Source of the DNA: Curtobacterium sp. MCBD17_013 | GTDB lineage: Bacteria; Actinomycetota; Actinomycetes; Actinomycetales; Microbacteriaceae | Assembly (NCBI RefSeq): GCF_003234565.1 | Contig: NZ_QKTU01000012.1 | Coordinates: 1-64,000 of the forward strand | DNA length: 64,000 bases | Reading direction: 5' to 3' | In this document: piece after piece, positions 46,001 through 54,837 of the stretch | Position numbering within the stretch: the first letter of the stretch is position 1 | Layout of the letters: each line of letters starts with the position of its first letter | Position numbers and translations under genes: made by a program | The notes under the pieces: model-generated | What the model was told of the DNA's origin: nothing | The model's input: only the letters and a program-made list of their open reading frames with translations | Database searches by the model: none

Positions 46001-46087
46001 CCCGCGACGACCAGCGGCGCAACCGACGCCGGCGGTGCTGACGACGCGGGCGACCCCGACGGCGGGCCGGTCATCCTCGGGCGGTGA
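43085..46087 (+). CDS. rne: Ribonuclease E/G family endoribonuclease
   Basis: A 1000-aa endonuclease for rRNA maturation and mRNA decay. The N-terminal ~300 residues are acidic and disordered, with four 10-aa repeats (VTTVVDEAAS type) near residues 80-119. The catalytic half has the S1-like region SLIGNVYLGKVQNVLPSMEA, the metal-binding Asp residues in EAMTVVDVNTGKFVGSG and IIVVDFIDM, and LVQMTRKKIG. The C-terminal ~280 residues are low-complexity (Gly/Asn runs, RNERGDRNDRSDRNERADRD type). This is the actinobacterial layout with the catalytic core in the middle. The ATG at 43085 is preferred over GTG 43073, behind TGAGGAG. Confidence 0.95.
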   Translation: MVEQNDNNNEDGTKRRGRLFGSRRARSHGPDDHVADREARATPVTPPASDAEDPGELSAPVASIDAPDAARVVVDEGDSVTSVVDEAASVTTVVDEAAQVTTVIDEVESVTTMVDAVTVVTATEAVPLDLAEDTAADLAPEATGSGVTDLPDAEPTGAGQPEAEPSTAEESAAEPAPTYPVATSTTSLIFHAPVLPDLPERFQPDDEPDRDRDRDRDRDLVESPSTRRRSRRRGAAAQDDQQADDSGVQQQRQPKQKREPELITEPQRIKGSTRLEAKKQRRRDGRDAGRRRQVITEDEFLARRESVDRQMIVRSQADRIEIGVLEDGVLAEHYVTKNHNVSLIGNVYLGKVQNVLPSMEAAFVDIGRGRNAVLYSGEVDWDSVETGNQPRRIELALKPGDKVLVQVTKDPVGHKGARLTSQISLPGRYLVYVPNGSMNGISRKLPDTERARLKKILKEVLPEHAGVIVRTAAEGATEEQLTRDVTRLTSQWEAIQNKVQNGQAPVLLHSEPDLLVKIVRDVFNEDFSKLIIDGDAARAVIDEYLSAVAPDLKDRVELYEGPDSFEEHRLNEQIEKALDRKVWLPSGGSLVIDRTEAMTVVDVNTGKFVGSGGNLEETVTKNNLEAAEEIVRQLRLRDIGGIIVVDFIDMVLESNRDLVLRRLVECLSRDRTKHQVAEVTSLGLVQMTRKKIGVGLQESFAEVNAKVNDNTNESSPKGGRSGRKGRGNGGGQGNGNGNGSGNGNGQQSSQQAHQITEDVKNALSRIAASTIPHDDAAATAASGTAPTSASQLEEALDSASGATPGEADAGTGTTRSQRRSRRGDRNERGDRNDRSDRNERADRDERADGEGRTERTEHAPSADATVEQPTEVTRQQPAAPHEPATPEPVSATREPASTGSRRVSTTATVSPTESVAILDIPLSAAPVRQPRPVSTEAAESLLDSVLQALPEPKQPGQGRNRSRRVTSGSISAPATTSGATDAGGADDAGDPDGGPVILGR

Positions 46088-46140
46088 CCGCAGCGCGGGA
46101 CTGAGCCCGGGCCTCCCGGCAGACGGCCGACGCGGCCGAC

Positions 46141-46183
46141 GACGAACGCGACCTCCCCCCGACGGGGCGGGGTCGCGTTCGTC
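46141..46183 (+). terminator. Terminator of rne
   Basis: GACGAACGCGACC (46141-46153) pairs with GGTCGCGTTCGTC (46171-46183). It lies 53 nt after the rne stop. A copy of the CGGGCCTCCCGG 12-mer (46108-46119) lies between. Confidence 0.8.
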
Positions 46184-46262
46184 GTTCCGCGGTAGCGTTT
46201 CCTGACCGTCGACCGGTGCCGCGTGCCGCGGCCGCCCACCGCCACCGCAGAGGAGAGCCCGC

Positions 46263-47375
46263 GTGTCCGATCCGACCGACGACCACCAGCAGCCGGTCGG
46301 GGGAGCGCCCGGGTTCCCGAGAGACGGCCGTGCCCCGTCGCAGGGTGACCACCACCGGATGCCGGGCGCGGCCGGCCCCGCGCCGTCGTGGTCGTCCGTC
46401 CCGGGTCCGTCGGTTCCGGGTCCGTCGGTTCCGGGTCCCTCGGTTCCGCGGGTGCCCGGCCCCGGCATCGGGCTCCCGGGCGCCGTCCCCGCATGGCGGA
46501 GGAGCAGCCCCACGAGTGTGTTCGCTCGGGAGCGCTCGGGAGCTGGCGTCGCCGCCGCGGCGCTCGCCATCGCGGTGGTCGCGGCGGTCCTGCTCGTGTC
46601 GTCCCTGTCCGAGTTCCTCGGCACCCTGTCCTACGCGGGTGCCATGGACTTCGGCGATGAGGGCTTCACCGGCACGCCGCTCGGGTACTTCCTCGTCACC
46701 TGGCTGCTCGACCCGCTGGCGTTCTACGTCGTCGCGTTCGTCGTCCTCGCGTTCCTGACCCCGGTGACGCGACGGAGTCCACTGCCGACGATCGTGCTCC
46801 GGGCGATCGTCGCCGGGGCGGCGGGGACCGTGGGCATCATGGTCGTCGGCGTGTTCGAGGGCTTCGTCCACGCGGTGAGCGAGCTCGACTGGACCTACCT
46901 GCTCACCGACATCCTGACGGACCCCCTGTCCCGCGGCGTCGAGTACACGGCGCTCACCATCACGGCCTGCACGCTCGTCTGGTTGTGGTCAGGACGTCCA
47001 GGGCGACGAGGCCGCACCGGCCGTCCGGGGATGCCGGGCATGGTCCCGCCGGCCGACGCCGTGCCGGTGGCCACGATCCCGCCGCAGGCGCCGGCCTGGC
47101 AGGCGGCTGCTCCGCGCCCGGGTGCGTCGCAGCCGGGAGGCGCGTGGCCGACGGGCGCAGCGCAGCCGGGAGGCGCGTGGCCGACGGGTGCAGCGCAGCC
47201 GGGAGGCGCGTGGCCGACGGGCGCAGCGCAGCCGGGAGGCGCGTGGCCGACGGGCGCAGCGCAGCCGGGAGGCGCGTGGACAGCCGATGCGTCCCGGTCG
47301 GGAACCCCGTGGCCGACGGGGACGTCGGCTCCCGACGAGTGGCGTGCGACCGACGAGGTCGACCGGGACCGCTGA
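46263..47375 (+). CDS. Pro-rich multi-pass membrane protein with tandem repeats
   Basis: A 370-aa protein of unknown function. The N-terminal ~80 residues are Pro/Gly/Ser-rich with three VPGPS repeats. Four hydrophobic segments follow (among them AAALAIAVVAAVLLVSSLSE and VLRAIVAGAAGTVGIMVVGV). The C-terminal third has an 11-aa repeat (QPGGAWPTGAA type) four to five times and then a polar end. The GTG at 46263 has GGAGAG about 10 nt upstream. A TAGCGT box at 46193 may be its promoter. No family is recognised. The repeats suggest a surface-exposed or partner-binding tail. Confidence 0.8.
   Translation: MSDPTDDHQQPVGGAPGFPRDGRAPSQGDHHRMPGAAGPAPSWSSVPGPSVPGPSVPGPSVPRVPGPGIGLPGAVPAWRRSSPTSVFARERSGAGVAAAALAIAVVAAVLLVSSLSEFLGTLSYAGAMDFGDEGFTGTPLGYFLVTWLLDPLAFYVVAFVVLAFLTPVTRRSPLPTIVLRAIVAGAAGTVGIMVVGVFEGFVHAVSELDWTYLLTDILTDPLSRGVEYTALTITACTLVWLWSGRPGRRGRTGRPGMPGMVPPADAVPVATIPPQAPAWQAAAPRPGASQPGGAWPTGAAQPGGAWPTGAAQPGGAWPTGAAQPGGAWPTGAAQPGGAWTADASRSGTPWPTGTSAPDEWRATDEVDRDR
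47128..47277. repeat. 33-bp tandem repeats (QPGGAWPTGAA units)
   Basis: Near-identical 33-bp units starting GCAGCCGGGAGGCGCGTGGC occur four times, plus a partial fifth. Copies differ at only one base or so (CGGGCGCAG versus CGGGTGCAG), which implies recent expansion or gene conversion. The repeats stay in frame. Confidence 0.9.
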
Positions 47376-47393
47376 GGCGCCCTGGGCAGCGGG

Positions 47394-47669
47394 TCAGTGC
47401 CCGGAGCGCTTGTCGCGCTGCGGGACCCGGAGTCCGCTCGCGATGAGCCGGAGGACGAGTTCCCGGCCGGACACGGCGAGGGCCCCGAGCGCGACGAGTT
47501 CGTCGTGCCGGGCCGCGGGGACGTCGTAGTGGTCGTGGTCGAACGCGCGGCGGGGCAGGCCGGCGCGGGCCGCGAAGGCGTGGAGCTCGTCGTAGGACTC
47601 GTCGCTCACCAGGTGCGACCAGACCGTGTCGTGCGCGGGCCAGACGGGAGGGTCGATGAGCACGGTCAC
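47394..47669 (-). CDS. DUF4031 family protein
   Basis: A 91-aa protein of the DUF4031 family: [20 protein letters not shown] at the start, a central [20 protein letters not shown], then [20 protein letters not shown]. This family is common in actinobacteria with no known function; the conserved Asp/His residues suggest a metal site, which is my inference. The GTG at 47669 gives the usual family start; upstream codons are Arg-rich and unlike the family. It is divergent from rplU across 153 nt. Confidence 0.85.
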   Translation of the reverse strand: MTVLIDPPVWPAHDTVWSHLVSDESYDELHAFAARAGLPRRAFDHDHYDVPAARHDELVALGALAVSGRELVLRLIASGLRVPQRDKRSGH

Positions 47670-47721
47670 CCGGAGGAGCCTACGGCGTGGCGCGCGTTTG
47701 ACCGGACCGGGAGCCATCGAG

Positions 47722-47727
47722 TACCCT
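47722..47727 (+). promoter_or_regulatory. -10-like TACCCT for rplU-rpmA
   Basis: TACCCT about 95 nt upstream of the rplU GTG in the DUF4031-rplU gap. Ribosomal protein genes often have leaders of this length. No clear -35 is seen. Confidence 0.35.
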
Positions 47728-47822
47728 TGGTTGTTGGTGTCCGCGAGGCCTCATGCCCGCGTCGACCGCGTCGGCGACGGCACCGCAGACTTCCCTCCAG
47801 CAGAGTACGTAAGGAATTCCAC

Positions 47823-48131
47823 GTGGTTTACGCAGTTGTGCGCGCCGGCGGCCGTCAGGAAAAGGTCGAGGTCGGCACCGTCCTGAACATCGACCGCATC
47901 AAGGGCGACGAGAACGGCACCATCCAGCTCGCGCCGGTGCTCCTCGTGGACGGCGACAAGGTCACCTCCGCGGCGAGTGACCTCGCCGGCGTGACGGTCA
48001 CGGCCGAGGTCCTGAACGACCTCCGTGGCCCGAAGATCGTCATCCAGAAGTTCAAGAACAAGACCGGGTACAAGAAGCGTCAGGGCCACCGCTCGGAGCT
48101 CACCCGCGTCAAGATCACCAAGATCGCGTAA
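47823..48131 (+). CDS. rplU: 50S ribosomal protein L21
   Basis: A 102-aa ribosomal protein: [20 protein letters not shown] at the start, the core [11 protein letters not shown] and the C-terminal signature [20 protein letters not shown]. Length fits L21 (about 100 aa). The GTG at 47823 has AAGGA about 8 nt upstream; codons before it are excluded. It is followed by rpmA after 12 nt, then obg, the standard bacterial order. Confidence 0.98.
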   Translation: MVYAVVRAGGRQEKVEVGTVLNIDRIKGDENGTIQLAPVLLVDGDKVTSAASDLAGVTVTAEVLNDLRGPKIVIQKFKNKTGYKKRQGHRSELTRVKITKIA

Positions 48132-48143
48132 GGCGGAAGAACA

Positions 48144-48395
48144 ATGGCACACAAGAAGGGTGCGAGTTCCACTCGCAACGGTCGTGACTCGAACGCGCAG
48201 CGCCTCGGCGTGAAGCGCTTCGGCGGACAGGTCGTCAACGCGGGCGAGATCATCCTCCGCCAGCGTGGCACCCACTTCCACCCGGGCGCCAACGTCGGCC
48301 GTGGCGGCGACGACACGCTCTTCGCGCTCACCGCGGGCGCCGTCGAGTTCGGCACCAAGGGCGGCCGCAAGGTCGTCAACATCGTCAACGCCTGA
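48144..48395 (+). CDS. rpmA: 50S ribosomal protein L27
   Basis: An 83-aa protein with the complete L27 pattern: [20 protein letters not shown], then [20 protein letters not shown] and [17 protein letters not shown]. The start MAHKKG is the mature N terminus that reaches the peptidyl transferase centre; there is no Firmicutes-type cleaved extension. GGAAGAAC lies just upstream of the ATG. Confidence 0.98.
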   Translation: MAHKKGASSTRNGRDSNAQRLGVKRFGGQVVNAGEIILRQRGTHFHPGANVGRGGDDTLFALTAGAVEFGTKGGRKVVNIVNA

Positions 48396-48417
48396 TCGCA
48401 CGACGACACACTCCACG

Positions 48418-48454
48418 AGAAGGGCGGGCCGAGTGCCCGCCCTTCTTCGCTTTC
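48418..48454 (+). terminator. Terminator of rplU-rpmA
   Basis: AAGGGCGGGC (48420-48429) pairs with GCCCGCCCTT (48435-48444) with a 5-nt loop, then a pyrimidine-rich TCTTCGCTTTCC tail. It is the most classical intrinsic terminator in the window. Obg begins 57 nt later. Confidence 0.85.
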
Positions 48455-48511
48455 CCGCCGGGTGCGGCGCCCTCGGTCCGGCGCCCCTGGCACCAGCTCC
48501 GTGAGGACACC

Positions 48512-50035
48512 ATGGCCACCTTCGTCGACCACGTCACCCTGCACCTGACCGCGGGCAACGGCGGCAACGGCTGCGTCTCGGTCCGCCGCGAGAAGTTCAA
48601 GCCCCTCGCCGGGCCCGACGGCGGCAACGGCGGGAACGGCGGGGACATCGTCCTCGTCAGCGACCCGCAGGTCACGACCCTGCTCGGGTACCACCGGTCG
48701 CCCCACCGCTCCAGCCGGAACGGACAGCCCGGCATGGGCGACATGCGCAGCGGCACGAGCGGCGAGGAGCTCGACCTCCCGGTGCCCGTCGGCACCGTCG
48801 TGTACGACGAGCGTGGCGAGCAGATCGCCGACATGGACCGCCCGGGGATGCGCGTCGTCGTCGCGCAGGGCGGCCAGGGTGGCCTCGGCAACGCCGCCCT
48901 CGCCACACCGAAGCGCAAGGCCCCCGGGTTCGCGCTCCTCGGGACGCTCGGCGAGACCGGGGACGTCCGGCTCGAACTCAAGACCGTGGCCGACGTCGCC
49001 CTGGTCGGGTTCCCGTCCGCGGGCAAGTCGAGCCTGATCGCCGCGATCTCCGCCGCCAAGCCGAAGATCGCCGACTACCCCTTCACGACGCTCACCCCGA
49101 ACCTCGGCGTCGTCGAGTCGGGATCGGTCCGGTTCACCGTCGCCGACGTCCCCGGCCTCATCGAGGGGGCGTCGGAGGGTCGCGGACTCGGCCTCGAGTT
49201 CCTCCGGCACGTCGAGCGGTGCAGCGCCCTGCTGCACGTGATCGACTGTGCGACGCTCGACCCCGGCCGTGACCCGATCAGCGACCTCGACGTCATCCTC
49301 CGCGAACTCGAGCGGTACCCCGTGCCGGCCGGTCAGACACCGCTGCTCGAGCGTCCCCAGCTCGTCGCCCTCAACAAGATCGACGTCCCCGACGCCCGCG
49401 AGCTCGCCGAGTTCGTGCGGCCGGAGCTCGAGTCGCGGGGCTACCGCGTGTTCGAGATCTCGACCGCGTCGCACGCTGGACTCCGTGAGCTGACCTTCGC
49501 CCTCGCGGACATCGTCGAGCAGGCCCGGGTCACGCAGGCCACCCAGCCCGAGCCCGAGCGGATCGTGCTCCGTCCCCGGGCGGTCGACCAGACCGAGTAC
49601 ACCGTCCGCGCCGAGGGTGGCGAGGAGCACCGGTTCTACCGGATCCGCGGGGCGAAGCCCGAGCGCTGGGTGCAGCAGACGGACTTCGACAACGAGGAAG
49701 CCATCGGCTACCTGGCGGACCGACTCGCCAAGCTCGGCGTCGAGGACGACCTCTTCAAGGCCGGCGCGGTGGCCGGTTCGACCGTCGTGATCGGCGGGGA
49801 CGGCGGCATGGTCTTCGACTGGGAGCCGACACTCACCTCGACCGCCGAGCTCATCACGAGCGCACGCGGCACGGACTCCCGCCTCGACCTCAACCCCCGC
49901 CCGACCCGCGGTCAGCGCCGTGCGGAGTACTTCGAGCGCATGGACGCCAAGGCCGAGGCGCGCGCCGAGCTCGAGCGCGAGCGCGTCGCCGGACTCTGGG
50001 CGGACGACGACGACACCGAGCCGGACGCCGACTGA
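48512..50035 (+). CDS. obgE: GTPase Obg (ObgE/CgtA)
   Basis: A 507-aa essential GTPase linked to 50S assembly and stress. The glycine-rich Obg fold is residues ~1-160 ([33 protein letters not shown]). The G domain has P-loop GFPSAGKSS, switch [19 protein letters not shown] and NKID. The extra C-terminal OCT domain ([20 protein letters not shown] onward) is present, as in actinobacteria. A charged tail ends the protein. It follows rpmA after a terminator, with its own GAGGACACC ribosome site. Confidence 0.97.
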   Translation: MATFVDHVTLHLTAGNGGNGCVSVRREKFKPLAGPDGGNGGNGGDIVLVSDPQVTTLLGYHRSPHRSSRNGQPGMGDMRSGTSGEELDLPVPVGTVVYDERGEQIADMDRPGMRVVVAQGGQGGLGNAALATPKRKAPGFALLGTLGETGDVRLELKTVADVALVGFPSAGKSSLIAAISAAKPKIADYPFTTLTPNLGVVESGSVRFTVADVPGLIEGASEGRGLGLEFLRHVERCSALLHVIDCATLDPGRDPISDLDVILRELERYPVPAGQTPLLERPQLVALNKIDVPDARELAEFVRPELESRGYRVFEISTASHAGLRELTFALADIVEQARVTQATQPEPERIVLRPRAVDQTEYTVRAEGGEEHRFYRIRGAKPERWVQQTDFDNEEAIGYLADRLAKLGVEDDLFKAGAVAGSTVVIGGDGGMVFDWEPTLTSTAELITSARGTDSRLDLNPRPTRGQRRAEYFERMDAKAEARAELERERVAGLWADDDDTEPDAD

Positions 50036-50099
50036 CCGACCACGCCCGCCCCGAGCACCTGGCAGGACCACGACCCGACACGACAGGAGTGCCGCAGCG

Positions 50100-50921
50100 A
50101 TGACCGACAGCACGACCACGCGCGCGGAGCCGACGCCCGTCCGGACCCGTGCCGACGTCCCGACCGCGCGCCGGATCGTCGTCAAGGTCGGCTCGTCCTC
50201 GATCAGCGGGGAGAACGCCGGGCAGATCGAACCCCTCGTCGACGCCCTCGCCGCCGCGCACGGCCGGGGCACCGAGGTCGTGCTCGTATCGTCGGGGGCG
50301 ATCGCGACCGGGTTCCCGTACCTGGCGCTCGACGCCCGCCCCGACGACCTCGCGACGCAGCAGGCCGCCGCGGCCGTCGGGCAGAACGTCCTGGTGTACC
50401 GGTACCAGCGGAGCCTGCGCCGGTACGAGATCGTCGCCGGTCAGGTGCTCCTGACCGCCGGGGACCTGCAGAACCCCACGCACCGGGTCAACGCGCAGCG
50501 GGCGATGGACCGCCTGCTCGCGCTCCGGATCCTGCCGATCGTCAACGAGAACGACACCGTCGCCACGCACGAGATCCGGTTCGGGGACAACGACCGGTTG
50601 GCCGCCCTCGTCGCGCGGTTGCTCCGTGCCGACGTCCTCGTCCTCCTCTCGGACGTCGACGCGCTCTACACGAAGCCGCCGGAGCAGCCCGGCGCCGAGC
50701 GGATCGCGGAGGTCCCGTTCGGTGACGACCTCGCCGGCGTCACGTTCGGTTCGGTCGGCGTCGCAGGCGTGGGGACGGGGGGCGCGGGGACGAAGGTCGC
50801 GGCCGCCCGCCTCGCGGCCGAGGCCGGCACGAGCGTCCTCGTCACCGCGACCGCGCTCGTCGACCGCGCGCTCACGGGTGACGCGATCGGGACCTGGTTC
50901 GCCGCCGGACCGCAGGCGTAG
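50100..50921 (+). CDS. proB: Glutamate 5-kinase
   Basis: A 273-aa kinase for the first step of proline synthesis. Amino-acid-kinase motifs are VVKVGSSSISGE, VLVSSGAIATGF, VNENDTVATHEIRFGDND and VLLSDVDALYT. The protein ends with the kinase fold, so the C-terminal PUA domain found in E. coli ProB is absent. The N-terminal 20 residues are a Thr-rich extension. AGGAG precedes the ATG at 50100. proA follows 51 nt after. Confidence 0.96.
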   Translation: MTDSTTTRAEPTPVRTRADVPTARRIVVKVGSSSISGENAGQIEPLVDALAAAHGRGTEVVLVSSGAIATGFPYLALDARPDDLATQQAAAAVGQNVLVYRYQRSLRRYEIVAGQVLLTAGDLQNPTHRVNAQRAMDRLLALRILPIVNENDTVATHEIRFGDNDRLAALVARLLRADVLVLLSDVDALYTKPPEQPGAERIAEVPFGDDLAGVTFGSVGVAGVGTGGAGTKVAAARLAAEAGTSVLVTATALVDRALTGDAIGTWFAAGPQA

Positions 50922-50960
50922 CGCGGGTCGGTGGCACCGCCTCCCGTCGGTCGCCCCGTC

Positions 50961-50966
50961 TACAAT
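50961..50966 (+). promoter_or_regulatory. Leaderless -10 TACAAT for proA
   Basis: TACAAT ends 6 nt before the proA ATG, which predicts a transcript starting on the ATG. It is the strongest leaderless signal in the window, and shows proA can be expressed apart from proB. Confidence 0.6.
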
Positions 50967-50972
50967 CCGGGT

Positions 50973-52238
50973 ATGGCAACCACCGCCGTCCACCCCACGC
51001 TCGTCGACAAGCTCGTCGCTGCGCGCGCGGCCTCACCGGCCCTCGTGACGGCGACCGCTGACGTCAAGAACGCCGCGCTCGGCGCGATCGCGGCGGCCGT
51101 GCGGTCGGCCACTGACGAGATCGTCGCGGCCAACGCCCGCGACCTCGAAGCGGGGGAGCAGGGCGGGCTCGCGCCGGGCCTCCTGGACCGCCTGCGGCTG
51201 GACCCCACGCGGATCGAGGCGCTGGCGTCCGCCGTCGAGCACGTCGCCACGCTGACCGACCCCGTCGGGCAGACCGTGCGCGGCTCGACCCTGCCGAACG
51301 GACTCCAGCTGACCGAGGTCCGCGTGCCGTTCGGGGTCGTCGGGGCGATCTACGAGGCACGGCCGAACGTCACCGTGGACATCGCCAGCCTCGCGCTCAA
51401 GAGCGGCAACGCGGTCGTGCTCCGCGGCGGCTCGGCGGCCGCCCGGACGAACGCCGTGCTCGTCGAGCGCATCCAGGACGCCGTGGCGACGGTGGGGCTG
51501 CCCGGCGCGCTCGTGCAGACCATCGACGAGTTCGGCCGCGACGGCGCGACGGAGCTCATGCGGGCGCGGGGGCTGGTCGACGTCCTCGTGCCTCGCGGCA
51601 GCGCCGGTCTCATCCAGACCGTCGTCACGGAGTCGCAGGTCCCGGTGATCGAGACCGGTGCGGGCGTCGTCCACGTGTTCCTGGACGCGTCGGCCCCCGA
51701 GGACTGGTCGGTCGACATCGTGCTCAACAGCAAGGTGCAGCGTCCGAGCGTCTGCAACGCCCTCGAGACGCTGCTCGTGCACCAGGACGCCGCACCGCGC
51801 CTCCTGCCCGTGGTGGCGGCGCGCCTCCTGGAGGCGGGGGTCACCCTGCGCGGTGACGACGCGACCCGCGCGCTCGTCCCGCAGGCGGTCCCCGTGACCG
51901 AGGAGGACTGGGGCACTGAATCGATGGCGCTCGACCTGTCCGTCCGGGTCGTGCCCGACCTCGACGCCGCGATCGCGCACATCGGCCGGTGGTCCACCCA
52001 GCACACGGAGTCGATCGTCACGAACGACCTCCGCAACGCGGACCGGTTCCTCGCCGAGGTCGATTCCGCAGTCGTCATGGTGAACGCCTCCACGCGGTTC
52101 ACCGACGGCGGTGAGTTCGGGTTCGGGGCCGAGGTCGGGATCTCGACGCAGAAGCTGCACGCGCGAGGGCCGATGGGGCTGCCGGAGCTCACGAGCACGA
52201 AGTGGATCGTGCGCGGACACGGTCAGGTGCGCGGCTAG
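50973..52238 (+). CDS. proA: Gamma-glutamyl phosphate reductase
   Basis: A 421-aa NADPH-dependent enzyme making glutamate semialdehyde for proline. The catalytic Cys lies in [17 protein letters not shown]. Other signatures are [29 protein letters not shown] and [20 protein letters not shown]. The ATG at 50973 is preferred over the GTG at 50931 because TACAAT lies 6 nt upstream. Length fits the family (about 420 aa). It is followed by a small membrane-protein gene and nadD. Confidence 0.97.
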   Translation: MATTAVHPTLVDKLVAARAASPALVTATADVKNAALGAIAAAVRSATDEIVAANARDLEAGEQGGLAPGLLDRLRLDPTRIEALASAVEHVATLTDPVGQTVRGSTLPNGLQLTEVRVPFGVVGAIYEARPNVTVDIASLALKSGNAVVLRGGSAAARTNAVLVERIQDAVATVGLPGALVQTIDEFGRDGATELMRARGLVDVLVPRGSAGLIQTVVTESQVPVIETGAGVVHVFLDASAPEDWSVDIVLNSKVQRPSVCNALETLLVHQDAAPRLLPVVAARLLEAGVTLRGDDATRALVPQAVPVTEEDWGTESMALDLSVRVVPDLDAAIAHIGRWSTQHTESIVTNDLRNADRFLAEVDSAVVMVNASTRFTDGGEFGFGAEVGISTQKLHARGPMGLPELTSTKWIVRGHGQVRG

Positions 52239-52241
52239 ACT
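52236..52241 (+). promoter_or_regulatory. -10-like TAGACT after proA
   Basis: TAGACT overlaps the proA stop and lies 45 nt before the small membrane-protein gene. It may drive that gene, nadD and the disordered-protein gene. Confidence 0.4.
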
Positions 52242-52286
52242 GGGGCGCGGCCACCGCCACACCCCATCGGAATGATCGGAGCGCCC

Positions 52287-52493
52287 ATGATCCACCTGCT
52301 GCTCGCTGCCGGAGAACCCACCACGGCCGAGGTGCCCCGGTTCATCTTCCCGCTCGGTGCGGCCGCGGTGTTCACGTTCCTCGGGTTCGTGACCTGGAGC
52401 TTCCGCGACGTCGCCTACCGGCACAGCCACAAGTTCGACGCCACCCGGACCGACGAGACCGGCGTCGACGAGTTCGGCCACACGAAGATCTGA
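52287..52493 (+). CDS. Small single-pass membrane protein (68 aa)
   Basis: A 68-aa protein: [20 protein letters not shown], one membrane segment ([19 protein letters not shown]), then a polar tail [19 protein letters not shown]. From memory, similar short proteins occur between proA and nadD in Microbacteriaceae, with no known function. GGAGCG precedes the ATG at 52287. The gap to nadD is 11 nt, so it is probably in the same transcript. Confidence 0.75.
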   Translation: MIHLLLAAGEPTTAEVPRFIFPLGAAAVFTFLGFVTWSFRDVAYRHSHKFDATRTDETGVDEFGHTKI

Positions 52494-52504
52494 CCCGCCG
52501 CCCG

Positions 52505-53104
52505 ATGCTCGAGAGCACCGGTCGGCCGCGCATCGGTGTGATGGGCGGCACGTTCGACCCGATCCACCATGGTCACCTCGTGGCAGCGAGCGAGGTCGCG
52601 TCCTCGTTCGGTCTCGACGAGGTCGTGTTCGTCCCGACCGGCCAGCCCTACATGAAGTCCGACGTGTCGGACGCGGAGCACCGGTACCTCATGACGGTGA
52701 TCGCCACCGCGTCCAACCCGATGTTCACGGTGAGCCGTGTCGACATCGACCGCCCCGGCCCCACGTACACGATCGACACCCTCCGTGACCTCCGCGACCA
52801 ACGACCGGACGCCCAGTTCGTGTTCATCTCGGGCGCCGACGCCGTGGCCCAGATCCTCGACTGGAAGGACCACTCCGAACTCTGGGACCTCGCCCACTTC
52901 GTTGCTGTGACTCGGCCGGGACATGACCTGACCGTCACCGGATTGCCGGAGCGGGACGTAAGCTTGCTCGAGGTACCGGCACTGGCGATCTCGTCGACCG
53001 ACTGCCGAAGCCGCGTGGGCCGAGGACATCCCGTGTGGTACTTGGTCCCGGACGGCGTCGTCCAGTACATCACCAAGCACCATCTGTATCGGAGCGTCGC
53101 ATGA
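52505..53104 (+). CDS. nadD: Nicotinate-nucleotide adenylyltransferase
   Basis: A 199-aa enzyme of NAD synthesis. The nucleotidyltransferase motif is [20 protein letters not shown], and the second motif is [15 protein letters not shown], with the usual ISST. Length matches bacterial NadD. The ATG at 52505 is used, although the ribosome site is weak; later ATG codons would remove part of the GGTFDP motif. It overlaps the next gene by ATGA. Confidence 0.95.
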   Translation: MLESTGRPRIGVMGGTFDPIHHGHLVAASEVASSFGLDEVVFVPTGQPYMKSDVSDAEHRYLMTVIATASNPMFTVSRVDIDRPGPTYTIDTLRDLRDQRPDAQFVFISGADAVAQILDWKDHSELWDLAHFVAVTRPGHDLTVTGLPERDVSLLEVPALAISSTDCRSRVGRGHPVWYLVPDGVVQYITKHHLYRSVA

Positions 53105-54708
53105 GTTCGTCCGACTCGCAGCCGCCCCTCACGCGGCGTCAGGCCCGAGAGCGCGAGCGTGCCGCCGAGACCGGTGCTCAGCCCGTGACGCCGGAGGCCG
53201 CCGTGGCCGCCGGCGTTCCCGCATCCGTCGCGTCTGCGGCCGATGGCCCGCGCAGCGTCGCGGTACCCTCGGCACCGCCCGCCGCCCCGACCGACCTGCC
53301 GCGCCGGCGTCCGGGTTCGCACGTCGCTCCCGCCGCGTCGGCACCAGCACAGGCCGCCGCGGTGCCGGTGCGGGGTGGTGTCGCCGATCAGGGCGCCGCG
53401 GAGCCCACGCAGCGCGCAGCCGTCCAACCGTCCCGCGCCGCTGACGCCGCCCCGCCCGCATCGGCCACCGAGATCGTCCCCGGCACCGGCATGACGCGGC
53501 GTCAGCTCCGCGCCCTGCGTGAGGCCGAGCAGCACCGTGACCAGGCACCCGTCCCGCTCCGGACGCCGTCACCCCAGTCGTCCGACCGCACCGTGGCGGA
53601 CGTCCTCGGCGACGTCGCCGCGCTCGAGGGCCAGCGCATCGCCGCGGAGCACGACGAGCCCGCGCCGGACGCCGCGATCCTCCACCAGGCGACCGAGGCG
53701 GACGGTTCGCCCGACGCCATCGAGCCGCTCTCGGACGCCGTCGCCCACAGCGACGAGCCGCGGGTGCACCGGTCGACCTGGGCGCCGCCGGCACCGGAGC
53801 CCGACGCCCCGCTCCCCGAGGCCGAGCCGATCGTCGACATCGTCCCGGCCGGGGACGCCGGTGCGGTGCATGACGACGAGGCTGCGGGTGGTGACGACGC
53901 TGCCCGTGGCGACCGCGCTGAGCGTGGTGCCGGTGACGTCCCGGATGCCCGTGACGCCGGGGCAACGCGCCCGCGGTCCGCGTCCGGTGCCGCCGAGGGC
54001 ATCGACGCGAGCACCGACGACGTGCTCGATCCGGCCCTCCCGGCGGCCTCGACGCCGAACGTGTTCCCCCTCGACCTCTCGGACGTGGCCGGATCGCCCG
54101 CCGCGCCCACCGCGGCCGACGCTCGTACGGAAGAACGGCGTCCGGCGTCACCCGCTTCGGCGGGTCGGGCCCGTCCCGCTGCCGCGCGTGGAGGAGCGAC
54201 CCCGGAGCCGCCGGCCACGACCGGCACCATCGCGACGCCGACGGGCCACTGGTCCCGCCAGGCCGAGGCCGCGGACGAGCACCTGCACGATCCCCAGACC
54301 GGGCAGTCGCGGGCGACGCAGACGCAGACGAACGCGCTGATCCTGCCGAACTCGGCGCTCAGCGACGTCACGGGTGCCCTCAACGCCACGGGCGAGGTCA
54401 TCATCACCGGGTCGATCGACCTGCCGAAGACCCTCGCCGCCACCGGGGCGCACACCCCGCACATCGACGGCGTCGAGGTCGATCGACTGCTCGAGCAGCA
54501 CGACGCCGAGACCGCGACGAACGACGCGGTCCCCGTCCGGGCGAGCCGCGCGGTGTCGAGCCACACGTCGACCCGTGCGGTCGTGCTCGCCGCGGCGAAG
54601 CCGAAGCAGTCGCGGATGCCGACCGTGCTCGCGTACTCCGCGGCGAGCGTCGGGGTGGCCGGGGTCATCGCCGTCGTCGTGGCGATGTTCTCGCTCGGCG
54701 TCTTCTGA
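53101..54708 (+). CDS. Large disordered single-pass membrane protein (535 aa)
   Basis: A 535-aa protein. Two copies of a TRRQxR motif ([14 protein letters not shown] at residue ~11; [14 protein letters not shown] at ~131) are followed by a long, low-complexity Ala/Pro/Asp/Glu region. Further on is a more ordered segment ([20 protein letters not shown] and [18 protein letters not shown]), and a C-terminal membrane helix ([20 protein letters not shown]). That orientation suggests a cytoplasmic body with a C-terminal anchor. It starts inside the nadD stop (ATGA). Not recognised; an envelope-associated or division-linked role is speculative. Confidence 0.85.
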   Translation: MSSSDSQPPLTRRQARERERAAETGAQPVTPEAAVAAGVPASVASAADGPRSVAVPSAPPAAPTDLPRRRPGSHVAPAASAPAQAAAVPVRGGVADQGAAEPTQRAAVQPSRAADAAPPASATEIVPGTGMTRRQLRALREAEQHRDQAPVPLRTPSPQSSDRTVADVLGDVAALEGQRIAAEHDEPAPDAAILHQATEADGSPDAIEPLSDAVAHSDEPRVHRSTWAPPAPEPDAPLPEAEPIVDIVPAGDAGAVHDDEAAGGDDAARGDRAERGAGDVPDARDAGATRPRSASGAAEGIDASTDDVLDPALPAASTPNVFPLDLSDVAGSPAAPTAADARTEERRPASPASAGRARPAAARGGATPEPPATTGTIATPTGHWSRQAEAADEHLHDPQTGQSRATQTQTNALILPNSALSDVTGALNATGEVIITGSIDLPKTLAATGAHTPHIDGVEVDRLLEQHDAETATNDAVPVRASRAVSSHTSTRAVVLAAAKPKQSRMPTVLAYSAASVGVAGVIAVVVAMFSLGVF

Positions 54709-54786
54709 GCCGGGCCACCGGCGGGCGTTCGCTCTCCGCGGGAGCCGAGTCGGGCCTCCAGGCTGGTCCGTGTCGGAGGTGTCGCT

Positions 54787-54792
54787 TATGAT
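54787..54792 (+). promoter_or_regulatory. -10 TATGAT for rsfS
   Basis: TATGAT, a near-consensus -10, lies 45 nt upstream of the rsfS GTG. It gives rsfS its own promoter after the long disordered-protein gene. Confidence 0.5.
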
Positions 54793-54837
54793 CGACGGCA
54801 TCGACGCCCACCCGGCGTCGAACGACCGAAGGAATCC

